A model generated the notes under the pieces. That model was not told the DNA's origin. It did no database searches and saw only the letters and a list, made by a program, of their open reading frames with translations. Shown here in pieces: positions 33,698 through 41,125 of a stretch of 64,000 nucleotides of DNA. This DNA is from Sorangium sp025924095. GTDB lineage: Bacteria; Myxococcota_A; Polyangia; Polyangiales; Polyangiaceae. Both the position numbers and the translations under genes were made by a program. The stretch covers positions 10,292,001 through 10,356,000 of the forward strand of contig NZ_CP150356.1 of the NCBI RefSeq assembly GCF_051521505.1, given 5' to 3'. Position 1 is the first letter of the stretch, and the number at the start of each line of letters is the position of its first letter.

Positions 33698-35803
33698 CTA
33701 GCGCGCCTCGATGTCGCGGGTGACCACGTTGCCCGCGCTGTCGTAGGCGCGCACCGCGAGCAGATGCGAGCCAGGCGGCACGATGGAGCCGAGGTCCGCC
33801 TCGAACGGCTCCACCGGCTCGTCGAAGATGCCGTCGCTCGGGAAGATGGGGCGCCACTCCTCCAGGCCGGCGATCGAGACCTCGACGCGCCCGACCGGGC
33901 CGAGGCCGTCGGCGACCTCGCCCGTGAGCCGGCGACCCTGCAGCGCGAGCGCCCGGAACACCGGCGGCGTGTTGTCGATGAGCACGGTGCCCGACTCGAG
34001 GCTGTGGCGCTGCGTGCGCTCGGGCGGGTTCGCCAGCTCGTCGCTCGCCTCGACGAGGAGGCGGTACTCGCCCTCGGGCAGGGCGGTGGTGTCCCATACG
34101 TGCTCGGCGCGCGTCACCTTCTCGCCCGGCTTCAGCAGGCTGCGCCAGGTCGACTGGCCCTCCATGCGGTACGAGAGGCGATAGCGCAGGTCGTCCTGAT
34201 CTGGATTGTCGACCTTCCACGTCAGCTGGAGCGAGCTCACGGGCTTCGGCGCCTCCCCGCCCGACGACGGGAGGCTCGTGCGAGGGGGCTTCGTCTGCCC
34301 CTTCGGCGCCGCCTCGATCGAGGTGACCACGGCGCGCGCGTTGTCGGTGACGAACGAGAGCTTCACCTCGCGGAGCACGGCGCCGGGATCCCGGCCAAAG
34401 CGCGCGCGGATCTGCGCGAAGCGCGCCGGCGGGCTCTTCGTGTCCCCCGGGGCGGCGAGCGCCGGGGACCACGGGCTCCAGGTGCTGTCCGGCGCGTCGG
34501 TGTTTCCGCTGCGGGTCTCGAGCTCCAGCGCCCCGTCGGAGCGCCACGTCAGGCGTCCGAACGTGGCCCGCAGCCCGGCGTCGAGCACCTTGCTCGTCCA
34601 CACCGCCGAGGCGCCGCCGACGCCCTTCACCTCGTGGAAGACCGCGGGGTCGGTGGTCGCGACGAACCTGTGCCTCCCGGCCATCATGACGGCGCCGACC
34701 TGGCGCTCGTCGGTGTCGGCGACGAGCCGCGCCACGTGGTTGTCGCTCACGGTGTAGAGCTGGCCCTCCGCGCCGGTCCCGACGTAGGGCATCCAATCGT
34801 CGCCGAGGCCGAGCGAGACGTAGTGCGTGTCGTCGTCGCTCATCATCTTCTCCGCGACGCCGCTCCGATCGAAGCGCACGAGCACGCCCTTGCCGGGCTT
34901 CGGCGACCGCGCCGGCTGCGGCGACGGCGGCCCGCTCCGGTTGCGCTTCGGGGGGGCGAACGCCTCGGTGTACTTGTTGGCGATGGCGTAGATGGCGCCG
35001 CCCTTCGCGCCCGGCGCGATGGCGATGGCCTTGACGTCGTCGGCGTCGAAGTCGTGGAGCACGGTCGCGCGGCCGGGCGCCGTGAGCTTGTAGAGGAGCG
35101 CCTTGCCGTTCGAGCCGGTATAGACGGCGCCGTCGTCCGCGACCGCGACGCACATGAGGTGCGGCTCGTCGCTGTCGAAGTACACCTGGGCCTTGCCCGC
35201 GGCGTCGACGCGGAACAGCTTGCCCTCGGAGCCGGTCGCCGCATAGAGCGCCTTCGCCCTCGGGTCGTAGGCGAGCCCCCACACGTCCTCGGTCCCGGGG
35301 AGCTCGGCGAAGAGCTTCGCCGGACCGCCGTTGCCGGCGCCGCGCGGCAAGCGGAAGAGCTTGCCCTCGGGGAACGTCCCCGCGATGACGTCGCCGCCTT
35401 CCACGAGCGCGAGCGCGCTGACCGCCATCTGCCCGGTCGTCGCCGCGAGCGTCACCCGGCCGCCGGCGACGCTGTAGATCTTGCCCTCGTTGCCCGTGCC
35501 GAGCAGCACCGTGCCGTCAGGCAGCACCACGGAGCTCCAGATGGACGTCGCGTCCGGCAGCGGCGTCGCGCCGAGCGTCAGCCCGGCGCGCACGGTGCCG
35601 TTCGAGTCCACGCTGACCCCGGTGAGATCCCCGCCCTTCAGGTCCTCGAGCGACTTGAGCTCGAAGCTGCGCGTGCCGACCGCGTGGGCCGGGAGCGCCA
35701 CGAGCCCCGCGGCGGCGAGGACGGCGGCGAGGAGCCGGCGCGGCGAAGGGACGGCGAGAGGGCGAGACGATGGGGAACGGGCAGAAGAGCGATCTGTGCT
35801 CAT
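33698..35803 (-). CDS. Exported beta-propeller protein with C-terminal Ig/FN3-like region
   Basis: This 701-residue protein has a signal peptide (LLAAVLAAAGLVALPAHA). Residues about 60-400 repeat a blade-like pattern with phrases such as VLLGTGNEGKIYSV, VIAGTFPEGKLFRL, LYAATGSEGKLFRV, VYTGSNGKALLYKL and YVGTGAEGQLYTV, consistent with a six- or seven-bladed propeller. The remainder has two beta-sandwich-like stretches (LQLTWKVDNPDQDDLRYRLSYR; VEVSIAGLEEWRPIF). It is probably periplasmic or surface-located, acting in binding. It follows the S55-like peptidase gene after 61 bases, so the two may work together. Confidence 0.82.
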   Translation of the reverse strand: MSTDRSSARSPSSRPLAVPSPRRLLAAVLAAAGLVALPAHAVGTRSFELKSLEDLKGGDLTGVSVDSNGTVRAGLTLGATPLPDATSIWSSVVLPDGTVLLGTGNEGKIYSVAGGRVTLAATTGQMAVSALALVEGGDVIAGTFPEGKLFRLPRGAGNGGPAKLFAELPGTEDVWGLAYDPRAKALYAATGSEGKLFRVDAAGKAQVYFDSDEPHLMCVAVADDGAVYTGSNGKALLYKLTAPGRATVLHDFDADDVKAIAIAPGAKGGAIYAIANKYTEAFAPPKRNRSGPPSPQPARSPKPGKGVLVRFDRSGVAEKMMSDDDTHYVSLGLGDDWMPYVGTGAEGQLYTVSDNHVARLVADTDERQVGAVMMAGRHRFVATTDPAVFHEVKGVGGASAVWTSKVLDAGLRATFGRLTWRSDGALELETRSGNTDAPDSTWSPWSPALAAPGDTKSPPARFAQIRARFGRDPGAVLREVKLSFVTDNARAVVTSIEAAPKGQTKPPRTSLPSSGGEAPKPVSSLQLTWKVDNPDQDDLRYRLSYRMEGQSTWRSLLKPGEKVTRAEHVWDTTALPEGEYRLLVEASDELANPPERTQRHSLESGTVLIDNTPPVFRALALQGRRLTGEVADGLGPVGRVEVSIAGLEEWRPIFPSDGIFDEPVEPFEADLGSIVPPGSHLLAVRAYDSAGNVVTRDIEAR

Positions 35804-35864
35804 GGGGTCGCAGAGAGGAGGGGGTCAGGGAGGAGGAGGCGGCGGCGGGGAGCGCCGGCGCGGC

Positions 35865-37880
35865 TCAGCGAAGGATAGGCCGGACCGTGACGCTCACGGT
35901 GTCTTTCCCGACCAGGAAGCGCTTGAGGGAGATCGGCACCTGCACGTGCGCGCCGAAGGTCTCGGGCGCGTCGGAGTCGGAGCTCGGGCGCAGCGTGTCC
36001 ATCGCGCCCGGAGGGAGCCGCGAGGCGACCTTGCCGCGGTACGCCGCGCCGTTCTCCCGGAGCTTGAACGTCGCGACGACGCTCTCCGCGTCGTGGTTCT
36101 GGTTCGGCAGCATCGCCACGAGCTCCGCGACGTTGTTCGGCGTCGCCATCGGGCGCTCGACCTCGTAGCCGGGCGCGAGATCGATGTCGACCTGGCTGCC
36201 GGCGAGCTCGCGCGGGATCGGCACCTCGATGACGCGCGACTCCATGGGGCCCAGGTGGGGCTGGAGATCCAGGCGGATGCGCGCGGGCGCGCCCGCGTCG
36301 ATCTCGGGCTCGAGCACCTTCGCGCCGCGCAGCAGGACGACCTCGCGGTCGAAGGTGACCTTCACGCGGGAGTCGACGCGCTCGATCGAGACGTCCTCCC
36401 ACGGGTTGTTGAGGAGGGCCCCCATCGACCGGACGAGCCGGCTGCGGACGAAGTCGTCGGCGCTGAGCGGGGTGCCGTTGCCGGCGCCGAAGTCGACGAG
36501 CGAGATCGTGCCGTAGCGCCCGATCCTCAGCTGGCTCACCGCCCGCCACGTCATGTCCCGCCGCTCGGCCGTGGTCGCCTCGACGGCGTTGCCGAGCGCC
36601 ATCGAGACGAAGGAGGGCGCGAGGAACTGATCGTGCGCGACCTCCACGTTCCACGTCGGGTGCGGGGCGCCCTCCACGCCGTCGATCTGGACGCGCATCG
36701 GGAAGACCGGCGCCTTGGCCGCGCTGTCGACGACGATCGCGGCCTGCCGATCGTTGACCATCGAGCCGACCGACCGCACGGCCTCGCCGATCTTGAAGCT
36801 GCGGTTCTGGCTCGCGAGGATCCAGTGGACCCGGGCGATCGCGGTGGGGAGGCTGGCGACGCCGCCGTTCATCATCGGGTGGCCGAACGCGACGAGCTTG
36901 TCGCCCGACACGCGCGTGACCGTGCCGATGCCCATCGCGGAGATGTCGCCGCGCACGAGCTCGACGCCGATCGCGCCCCCGTCGACGTACCGGGTCGGCG
37001 CGCCCGGCTCCGGGTTCGCCGACGAGCCGCCGCCGGCCTGCATCGGCTCGAGCCCCATGGGGCCGAACAGGTCGCTCGCGATGCGCAGCGACGTGCCCCC
37101 GAGCCCGCCGAGCATCACCGGCGTGGAGGCGCGCGCGAGGCTCGTCGACTGGGGCGGGGCGAGCGCCGGCGCGACGCGCGCGGCGAGCTGGCTGGCGTGG
37201 CCGGCGAGATCGTAGGCGTCGACCGGCCCCACGAAGCCGCGGCCCCCGCGCAGCCGGGCCGGCGCGGCGGCGCGCGGCGGCGCGCCGCCGATGCGGCTCA
37301 CCGGCGCGGGCAGCGGGCCGCCGACCTTCGGGGCGATCCCCCGCGGGAGCGGCCGCGCGAGCTCGTCGAGCATCGACTTGATCGGGGTGACGCCGGCGAT
37401 CGCCTCGGCGCCGAAGAGCCAGCCGTACGCGTAGGCGCCGATCATCTTGCCGTTCAGGTAGATCGGGCTGCCGCTCATCCCCGCCACCGTGCGGGCGACC
37501 TCGAGGCGCGGGTGCTGGGTCTTGATGAGGATGAGGTCCTGGTTCGGGCGGAAATTACGGAGCGTCGAGATGATCTCGACATCGAACTTCTCGGGCGTGG
37601 TGCCGGAGAAGACGGTGAGGCCGTATCCCTTCATGCCCGGCTTCACCTCGGCGATCGGCAGCGTATCGGGCGGTGTGGAGATCGCGTGAGCCGCGCCGAG
37701 GCCGACAGCGACGCTGCACGCCGCGCCGGCGAGCAGGCTCAGGGGGATGAGGCGCCCCTCGCGATCGACGAGGGCGCGGGCGGCGCCCGCGATCGCTGTC
37801 GCGCAGCGGGTCGCGAGCGGGACGGCGCGCGCGGAGAGGAAGGAACCCGGACGAAAACACGGTGTATCGCGCAGAGGCAC
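35865..37880 (-). CDS. SpoIVB/S55-like serine peptidase domain protein, exported
   Basis: This is a 671-residue protein from a GTG at 37880. The open frame continues upstream but the sequence there is not protein-like. A basic stretch and hydrophobic segment (LIPLSLLAGAACSVAVGLGAAHA) form the export signal. Then come PGMKGYGLTVFSGTTPEKFDVEII and AGMSGSPIYLNGKMIGAYAYGW, the S55 serine motif. VAFGHPMMNGG supplies a conserved histidine. S55 peptidases process or activate other proteins; SpoIVB of Bacillus is the type member. The C-terminal about 300 residues are beta-rich with no family I can name. It is co-oriented with the propeller gene. Confidence 0.85.
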   Translation of the reverse strand: MPLRDTPCFRPGSFLSARAVPLATRCATAIAGAARALVDREGRLIPLSLLAGAACSVAVGLGAAHAISTPPDTLPIAEVKPGMKGYGLTVFSGTTPEKFDVEIISTLRNFRPNQDLILIKTQHPRLEVARTVAGMSGSPIYLNGKMIGAYAYGWLFGAEAIAGVTPIKSMLDELARPLPRGIAPKVGGPLPAPVSRIGGAPPRAAAPARLRGGRGFVGPVDAYDLAGHASQLAARVAPALAPPQSTSLARASTPVMLGGLGGTSLRIASDLFGPMGLEPMQAGGGSSANPEPGAPTRYVDGGAIGVELVRGDISAMGIGTVTRVSGDKLVAFGHPMMNGGVASLPTAIARVHWILASQNRSFKIGEAVRSVGSMVNDRQAAIVVDSAAKAPVFPMRVQIDGVEGAPHPTWNVEVAHDQFLAPSFVSMALGNAVEATTAERRDMTWRAVSQLRIGRYGTISLVDFGAGNGTPLSADDFVRSRLVRSMGALLNNPWEDVSIERVDSRVKVTFDREVVLLRGAKVLEPEIDAGAPARIRLDLQPHLGPMESRVIEVPIPRELAGSQVDIDLAPGYEVERPMATPNNVAELVAMLPNQNHDAESVVATFKLRENGAAYRGKVASRLPPGAMDTLRPSSDSDAPETFGAHVQVPISLKRFLVGKDTVSVTVRPILR

Positions 37881-38010
37881 GGGCCCAAGCTTAGCCCGGA
37901 TTTGGCAGCGCGACAGAGCCGGGGCTCGCCGAGCGCGGGAAGGTCGCCGCGCCGCCCGGGGTCGCTGATTTCCAGGGGCGGGGCGCGCCGGCGACGCTAC
38001 GCTGCGCCCC

Positions 38011-38253
38011 GTGAAGGATATCGCGGCGACCGCGACGCTCATCCTGGCGTTCGCGACGTGGGTGACCACCCACGTCGCGCTGGCCGCGCGGCTCGTGCTC
38101 CGGAGCGAGCCCCGATGGCGCGGGCTCGTCGCGCTCGTGGTGCCGCCGCTCGCGCCGATGTACGGCTTCCGGCAGGGGTGGCATCGGATGAGCACCCTGT
38201 GGCTCGTGTGGCTCATCGTGTACGTGCTCGCGCTCCTCGTCGCGCGGGCGTGA
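38011..38253 (+). CDS. Small membrane protein with two hydrophobic segments
   Basis: This 80-residue protein starts at GTG. Two hydrophobic segments (ATATLILAFATWVTTHVALAA and STLWLVWLIVYVLALLVA) flank a short basic/proline loop (RSEPRWRGLVALVVPPLAPMYGFRQG). It lies ten bases upstream of the aldo/keto reductase start and is probably co-transcribed with it. The function is unknown. Confidence 0.7.
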   Translation: MKDIAATATLILAFATWVTTHVALAARLVLRSEPRWRGLVALVVPPLAPMYGFRQGWHRMSTLWLVWLIVYVLALLVARA

Positions 38254-38263
38254 GGAGCGTGGC

Positions 38264-39244
38264 GTGACCTCCGAGGTGAAGGCTGGAATGACGGAGAAGC
38301 GGCGCCCGGGCGCGCCGCCCGGCGTCGTCGTCGGCACGATGAACTTCGGCGGCCGCGCGCCGCCCGAGGAGGCCGAGCGCATCGTCGACCGCGCGCTCGA
38401 GCGAGGGATCACCGCGTTCGACACGGCCAACCTCTACCAGGACGGCGCGTCCGAGCGGATCCTCGGCCGGGCGCTGCGCGGCCGCCGGGCCGAGGCGCAG
38501 ATCGCCACGAAGGTCGGCCTGCGCCGGGTCCGGGGCAAGGCCGAGGGCCTCGGGCGCGCGCAGGTGATCCGCGCCGTCGAGGAGAGCCTCGGGCGCCTCG
38601 GCACCGACCGCGTCGACGTCTGCTATCTCCACGCGCCGGATCCCGAGACGCCCGTCGAGGAGACGCTCGCGGCGATCGACGCCCTGCTCGATCAGGGGAA
38701 GATCCTGCACTACGGGGTCAGCAACCACGCCTCGTGGCAGATCCTGGAGATCATCGCGCGCCGCGACGCCGAGGGGAAGGCGCGCCCCGCCGTCTCGCAG
38801 GTGCTCTACAACGCGCTGATCCGCCAGCTCGACCTCGAGTATGCCGCGTTCACGCGGCGATACTCGGTGGCCACCGCGGTGTACAACCCGCTCGCCGGCG
38901 GGCTCCTGACGGGGCGGCACGCGGGGCCGGAGGCGGCGCAGGCGAGCTCGCGCTTCGAGGGCAACCGCCTCTACCAGCGCCGGTACTGGAGCGCGCGCAT
39001 GTTCGAGCTCGCGGCCAGCTACGCGGCCGTGGCGGCGGACGAGGGGATGAGCCTGCTCTCGCTGTCGTATGCGTGGCTCGCGGGGCGGGAGGTTGTCGAC
39101 TCCATCCTGGTCGGTCCGGTGCGGGCAGAGCACCTCGACGCGGCCGCCGACGCGATCCAGCGCCCGCTCTCGCCGGAGGCGGCGCGGCGCATGGACGCGC
39201 TCTACCGCGACCACCTGGGCACCGACGCGAGCTACGCGCGATGA
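38264..39244 (+). CDS. Aldo/keto reductase
   Basis: This 326-residue NADPH-dependent oxidoreductase has a TIM-barrel fold. Motifs are VVGTMNFGG, the catalytic Asp/Tyr in FDTANLYQDGASERILGRAL, Lys in IATKVGL, His in VDVCYLHAPDPETP, the GVSNH loop, and the cofactor-site region near VDSILVGPVRAEHLD. It belongs to the YghZ/tas-like clade. A second ATG at codon 9 is an alternative start. The stop overlaps the start of the dioxygenase gene (ATGA at 39241-39244), so the two enzymes probably act in one pathway. The substrate is unknown. Confidence 0.9.
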   Translation: MTSEVKAGMTEKRRPGAPPGVVVGTMNFGGRAPPEEAERIVDRALERGITAFDTANLYQDGASERILGRALRGRRAEAQIATKVGLRRVRGKAEGLGRAQVIRAVEESLGRLGTDRVDVCYLHAPDPETPVEETLAAIDALLDQGKILHYGVSNHASWQILEIIARRDAEGKARPAVSQVLYNALIRQLDLEYAAFTRRYSVATAVYNPLAGGLLTGRHAGPEAAQASSRFEGNRLYQRRYWSARMFELAASYAAVAADEGMSLLSLSYAWLAGREVVDSILVGPVRAEHLDAAADAIQRPLSPEAARRMDALYRDHLGTDASYAR

Positions 39245-39300
39245 ACGACGGCGCGATGAACGACGGCGCGATGAACGACGGCGCGATGAACGGCCGCGCG
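39241..39300 (+). repeat. 15-bp tandem repeat containing start codons
   Basis: Four 15-base units (39241, 39256, 39271 and a diverged one at 39286), each beginning with ATG, open the dioxygenase gene. Gain or loss of units keeps the frame and the start/stop overlap. Confidence 0.9.
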
Positions 39301-40086
39301 ATGGACGATCTCCTGCTACCCGAGGCCAGGGCGCTCGACCTCGCGGGCCCCCTCGCCGACTACGCCGCCCGCGGGACCGCCCGGCTCGGGCGCGTGATGA
39401 CCGACGCGGGGCTCGCGGCGCTCCGCGCGCGCTCGGACGACCTGATGCTCGGGCGCGTGACGTACCCCGGGCTCTTCTTCCAGCACGACGCCGCGTCGGG
39501 CCGCTACGAGGATCTGCCTTACGGCAAGGGCTACCAGGGGCCGAGCACGTCGTACCGGAAGCTCGAGAAGCTCGAGAAGGACCCGCTGTTCCTCGCCTGG
39601 ATCGAGAACCCGCTCTTCGAGAGGGTCGCCCGCTCGCTCATCCAGGGGGAGATCTCCATCTACCGGGCCGTGCTCTTCAACAAGGCCGCGTCCGGTGGGA
39701 CGACGCTGCCCTGGCACCAGGACGGCGGCAGCTACTGGGGGCTGGATCGCGCCCCCGAGCTGCAGATCTGGACGGCGCTCGACGACGCCCCCGCCGGCGG
39801 CGGCTGCGTGGAGGTGCTGGAAGGCAGCCATCTGGGCGGGCTCGCGACGCCGCTCGGCGGCGTCGTTCCGGACGCGCTCGTGCGCGCGGCCGACGCCGAC
39901 GCCCGCAAGATCGCGCTGCCGGCGCGCGCGGGCGAGGCCCTGCTGATCCACAACTACCTCTGGCACTGCTCCGCCGTGAACCGGAGCGGCCAGCCGCGGC
40001 GAGCCCTCACCGTCTGTTACATGAGCCGGGCGACCCGCTGCCTCAGGAAGAAAAAGGCGCCACGCGCGTTCACCCCGGTGTTCTGA
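39241..40086 (+). CDS. Phytanoyl-CoA dioxygenase (PhyH)-like Fe(II)/2-oxoglutarate enzyme
   Basis: This 281-residue protein has the facial triad HQD (in LPWHQDGGSYWG) and a distal His in LLIHNYLWHCSAVN, plus an Arg (RRALTVCYMS) suited to 2-oxoglutarate binding. Family enzymes hydroxylate lipids, natural products or small metabolites. The N-terminus is odd: ATGAACGACGGCGCG is repeated in tandem (39241 on), giving MNDGA three times, then MNGRA and MDD. Any of five in-frame ATGs could be used, and the first overlaps the reductase stop. Transcription ends at the terminator at 40181. Confidence 0.88.
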   Translation: MNDGAMNDGAMNDGAMNGRAMDDLLLPEARALDLAGPLADYAARGTARLGRVMTDAGLAALRARSDDLMLGRVTYPGLFFQHDAASGRYEDLPYGKGYQGPSTSYRKLEKLEKDPLFLAWIENPLFERVARSLIQGEISIYRAVLFNKAASGGTTLPWHQDGGSYWGLDRAPELQIWTALDDAPAGGGCVEVLEGSHLGGLATPLGGVVPDALVRAADADARKIALPARAGEALLIHNYLWHCSAVNRSGQPRRALTVCYMSRATRCLRKKKAPRAFTPVF

Positions 40087-40180
40087 GCTCGCCCCCGGGA
40101 GAGCGGGCCCGGCGGCAGCGACGGCCCCTCCCGCGACGGGCCCCCCGCCCTCTCCCGCGGCACGGGCCTCGCCAGGCGCT

Positions 40181-40212
40181 CGGCCGACGTCGACGATTCG
40201 GCCGTTTTTTTT
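40181..40212 (+). terminator. Intrinsic terminator after the dioxygenase gene
   Basis: CGGCCG (40181-40186) pairs with CGGCCG (40199-40204) and is followed directly by eight T (40205-40212). This is the clearest intrinsic terminator in the window and separates the 38-40 kb operon from the respiratory cluster. Confidence 0.85.
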
Positions 40213-40267
40213 CGTTCCAGCGCCAGGCCGGGCTCACCGGCGCATCGTAAGGACGAACGCCGACAGC

Positions 40268-40362
40268 CGCGGCAAGTTGCCGCGCCCAGCGGCGACCTGC
40301 CGCGCCACGGGGCTTCAGTTATCCACCGCGGCAATCTGCCGCGGTCACGCGGCACTTTGCCG
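40268..40362 (+). promoter_or_regulatory. Array of four palindromic operator-like sites upstream of the act operon
   Basis: Four GCGGCA(N)TGCCGC-type palindromes lie 70-160 bases before actA: CGCGGCAAGTTGCCGCG (40268-40284), GCGGCGACCTGCCGC (40289-40303), CCGCGGCAATCTGCCGCGG (40326-40344) and GCGGCACTTTGCCG (40349-40362). Centres are near 40276, 40296, 40335 and 40356, that is 20, 39 and 21 bases apart, or about two and four helical turns. This spacing favours side-by-side binding of a dimeric regulator. A redox-responsive regulator such as the downstream RegA homologue is one candidate. This is inference. Confidence 0.6.
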
Positions 40363-40429
40363 TCTTGTCGCACCCCGCCAGCAAGCCATAACTGCGCCCG
40401 CGCGTCCCTCCGACGCCCCACACAACCCT

Positions 40430-41125
40430 ATGGCTCGGTTCCTGTTCCCACGATGGGCCAACAAAGTGGTGCCGCTCGGGCTGCTCTTCGGAGTCCTGCC
40501 CCTCGGCACCGCTGTGATCGGCGGATTCTGGTACTACGGTACCAACAAACATATCGAGGTCGGGTATCAGCCGGATCAACCGGTTGACTACTCGCACAAG
40601 CTGCACGCCGGCGACCTCGGCATGGACTGCCGCTACTGCCACAACACAGTGGAGGTATCCGGCTTCGCCGCAGTTCCACCCACCGAGACGTGCATGAATT
40701 GTCACGCCAAGGTGCGGAGGGACAGCGAAATGCTTCTGCTCGTGCAGGAGAGCTGGGCGAACGATCAACCCATCCCCTGGGTGCGCGTCCACAACCTGCC
40801 CGACTATGCCTATTTCGACCACTCAGCCCATCTGGCTGCAGGGGTCGGCTGCGTGAGCTGTCACGGCCGCGTCGACCAGATGCACAAGGTCCGACAGGTC
40901 GCGCCGCTCTCCATGGGATGGTGCCTGGACTGCCACCGCAATCCGGGTCCCCACCTCCGCAATCCCGCCGACGTCACCAAGATGGATATGGCGCCATCGA
41001 CGGCCGTCATGGCGGGCGCCGGGGTCCCCGCGACCGGGGAACCTTACAACGATCGTGTGCCAGCGGTCACGACCTCCGGGCGGCAGGTGCAGGCGCCGCT
41101 CCACTGCTCGGGGTGCCACCGATGA
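40430..41125 (+). CDS. actA: Alternative complex III subunit ActA, pentahaem cytochrome c
   Basis: The protein has 231 residues. A single N-terminal membrane segment (VVPLGLLFGVLPLGTAVIGGFWYYG) anchors a periplasmic domain. That domain has five c-type haem sites: CRYCH, CMNCH, CVSCH, CLDCH and CSGCH. ActA passes electrons within alternative complex III, which oxidises quinol in place of cytochrome bc1. The ATG at 40430 is preferred over upstream in-frame ATGs because it starts directly before the membrane anchor. The stop overlaps the actB start (ATGA). Confidence 0.95.
   Translation: MARFLFPRWANKVVPLGLLFGVLPLGTAVIGGFWYYGTNKHIEVGYQPDQPVDYSHKLHAGDLGMDCRYCHNTVEVSGFAAVPPTETCMNCHAKVRRDSEMLLLVQESWANDQPIPWVRVHNLPDYAYFDHSAHLAAGVGCVSCHGRVDQMHKVRQVAPLSMGWCLDCHRNPGPHLRNPADVTKMDMAPSTAVMAGAGVPATGEPYNDRVPAVTTSGRQVQAPLHCSGCHR

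Noticed and set aside
40205..40212. T-run as a promoter element for actA
   Set aside because: It follows a CGGCCG stem at once and lies downstream of the dioxygenase gene, so it is a terminator tail.
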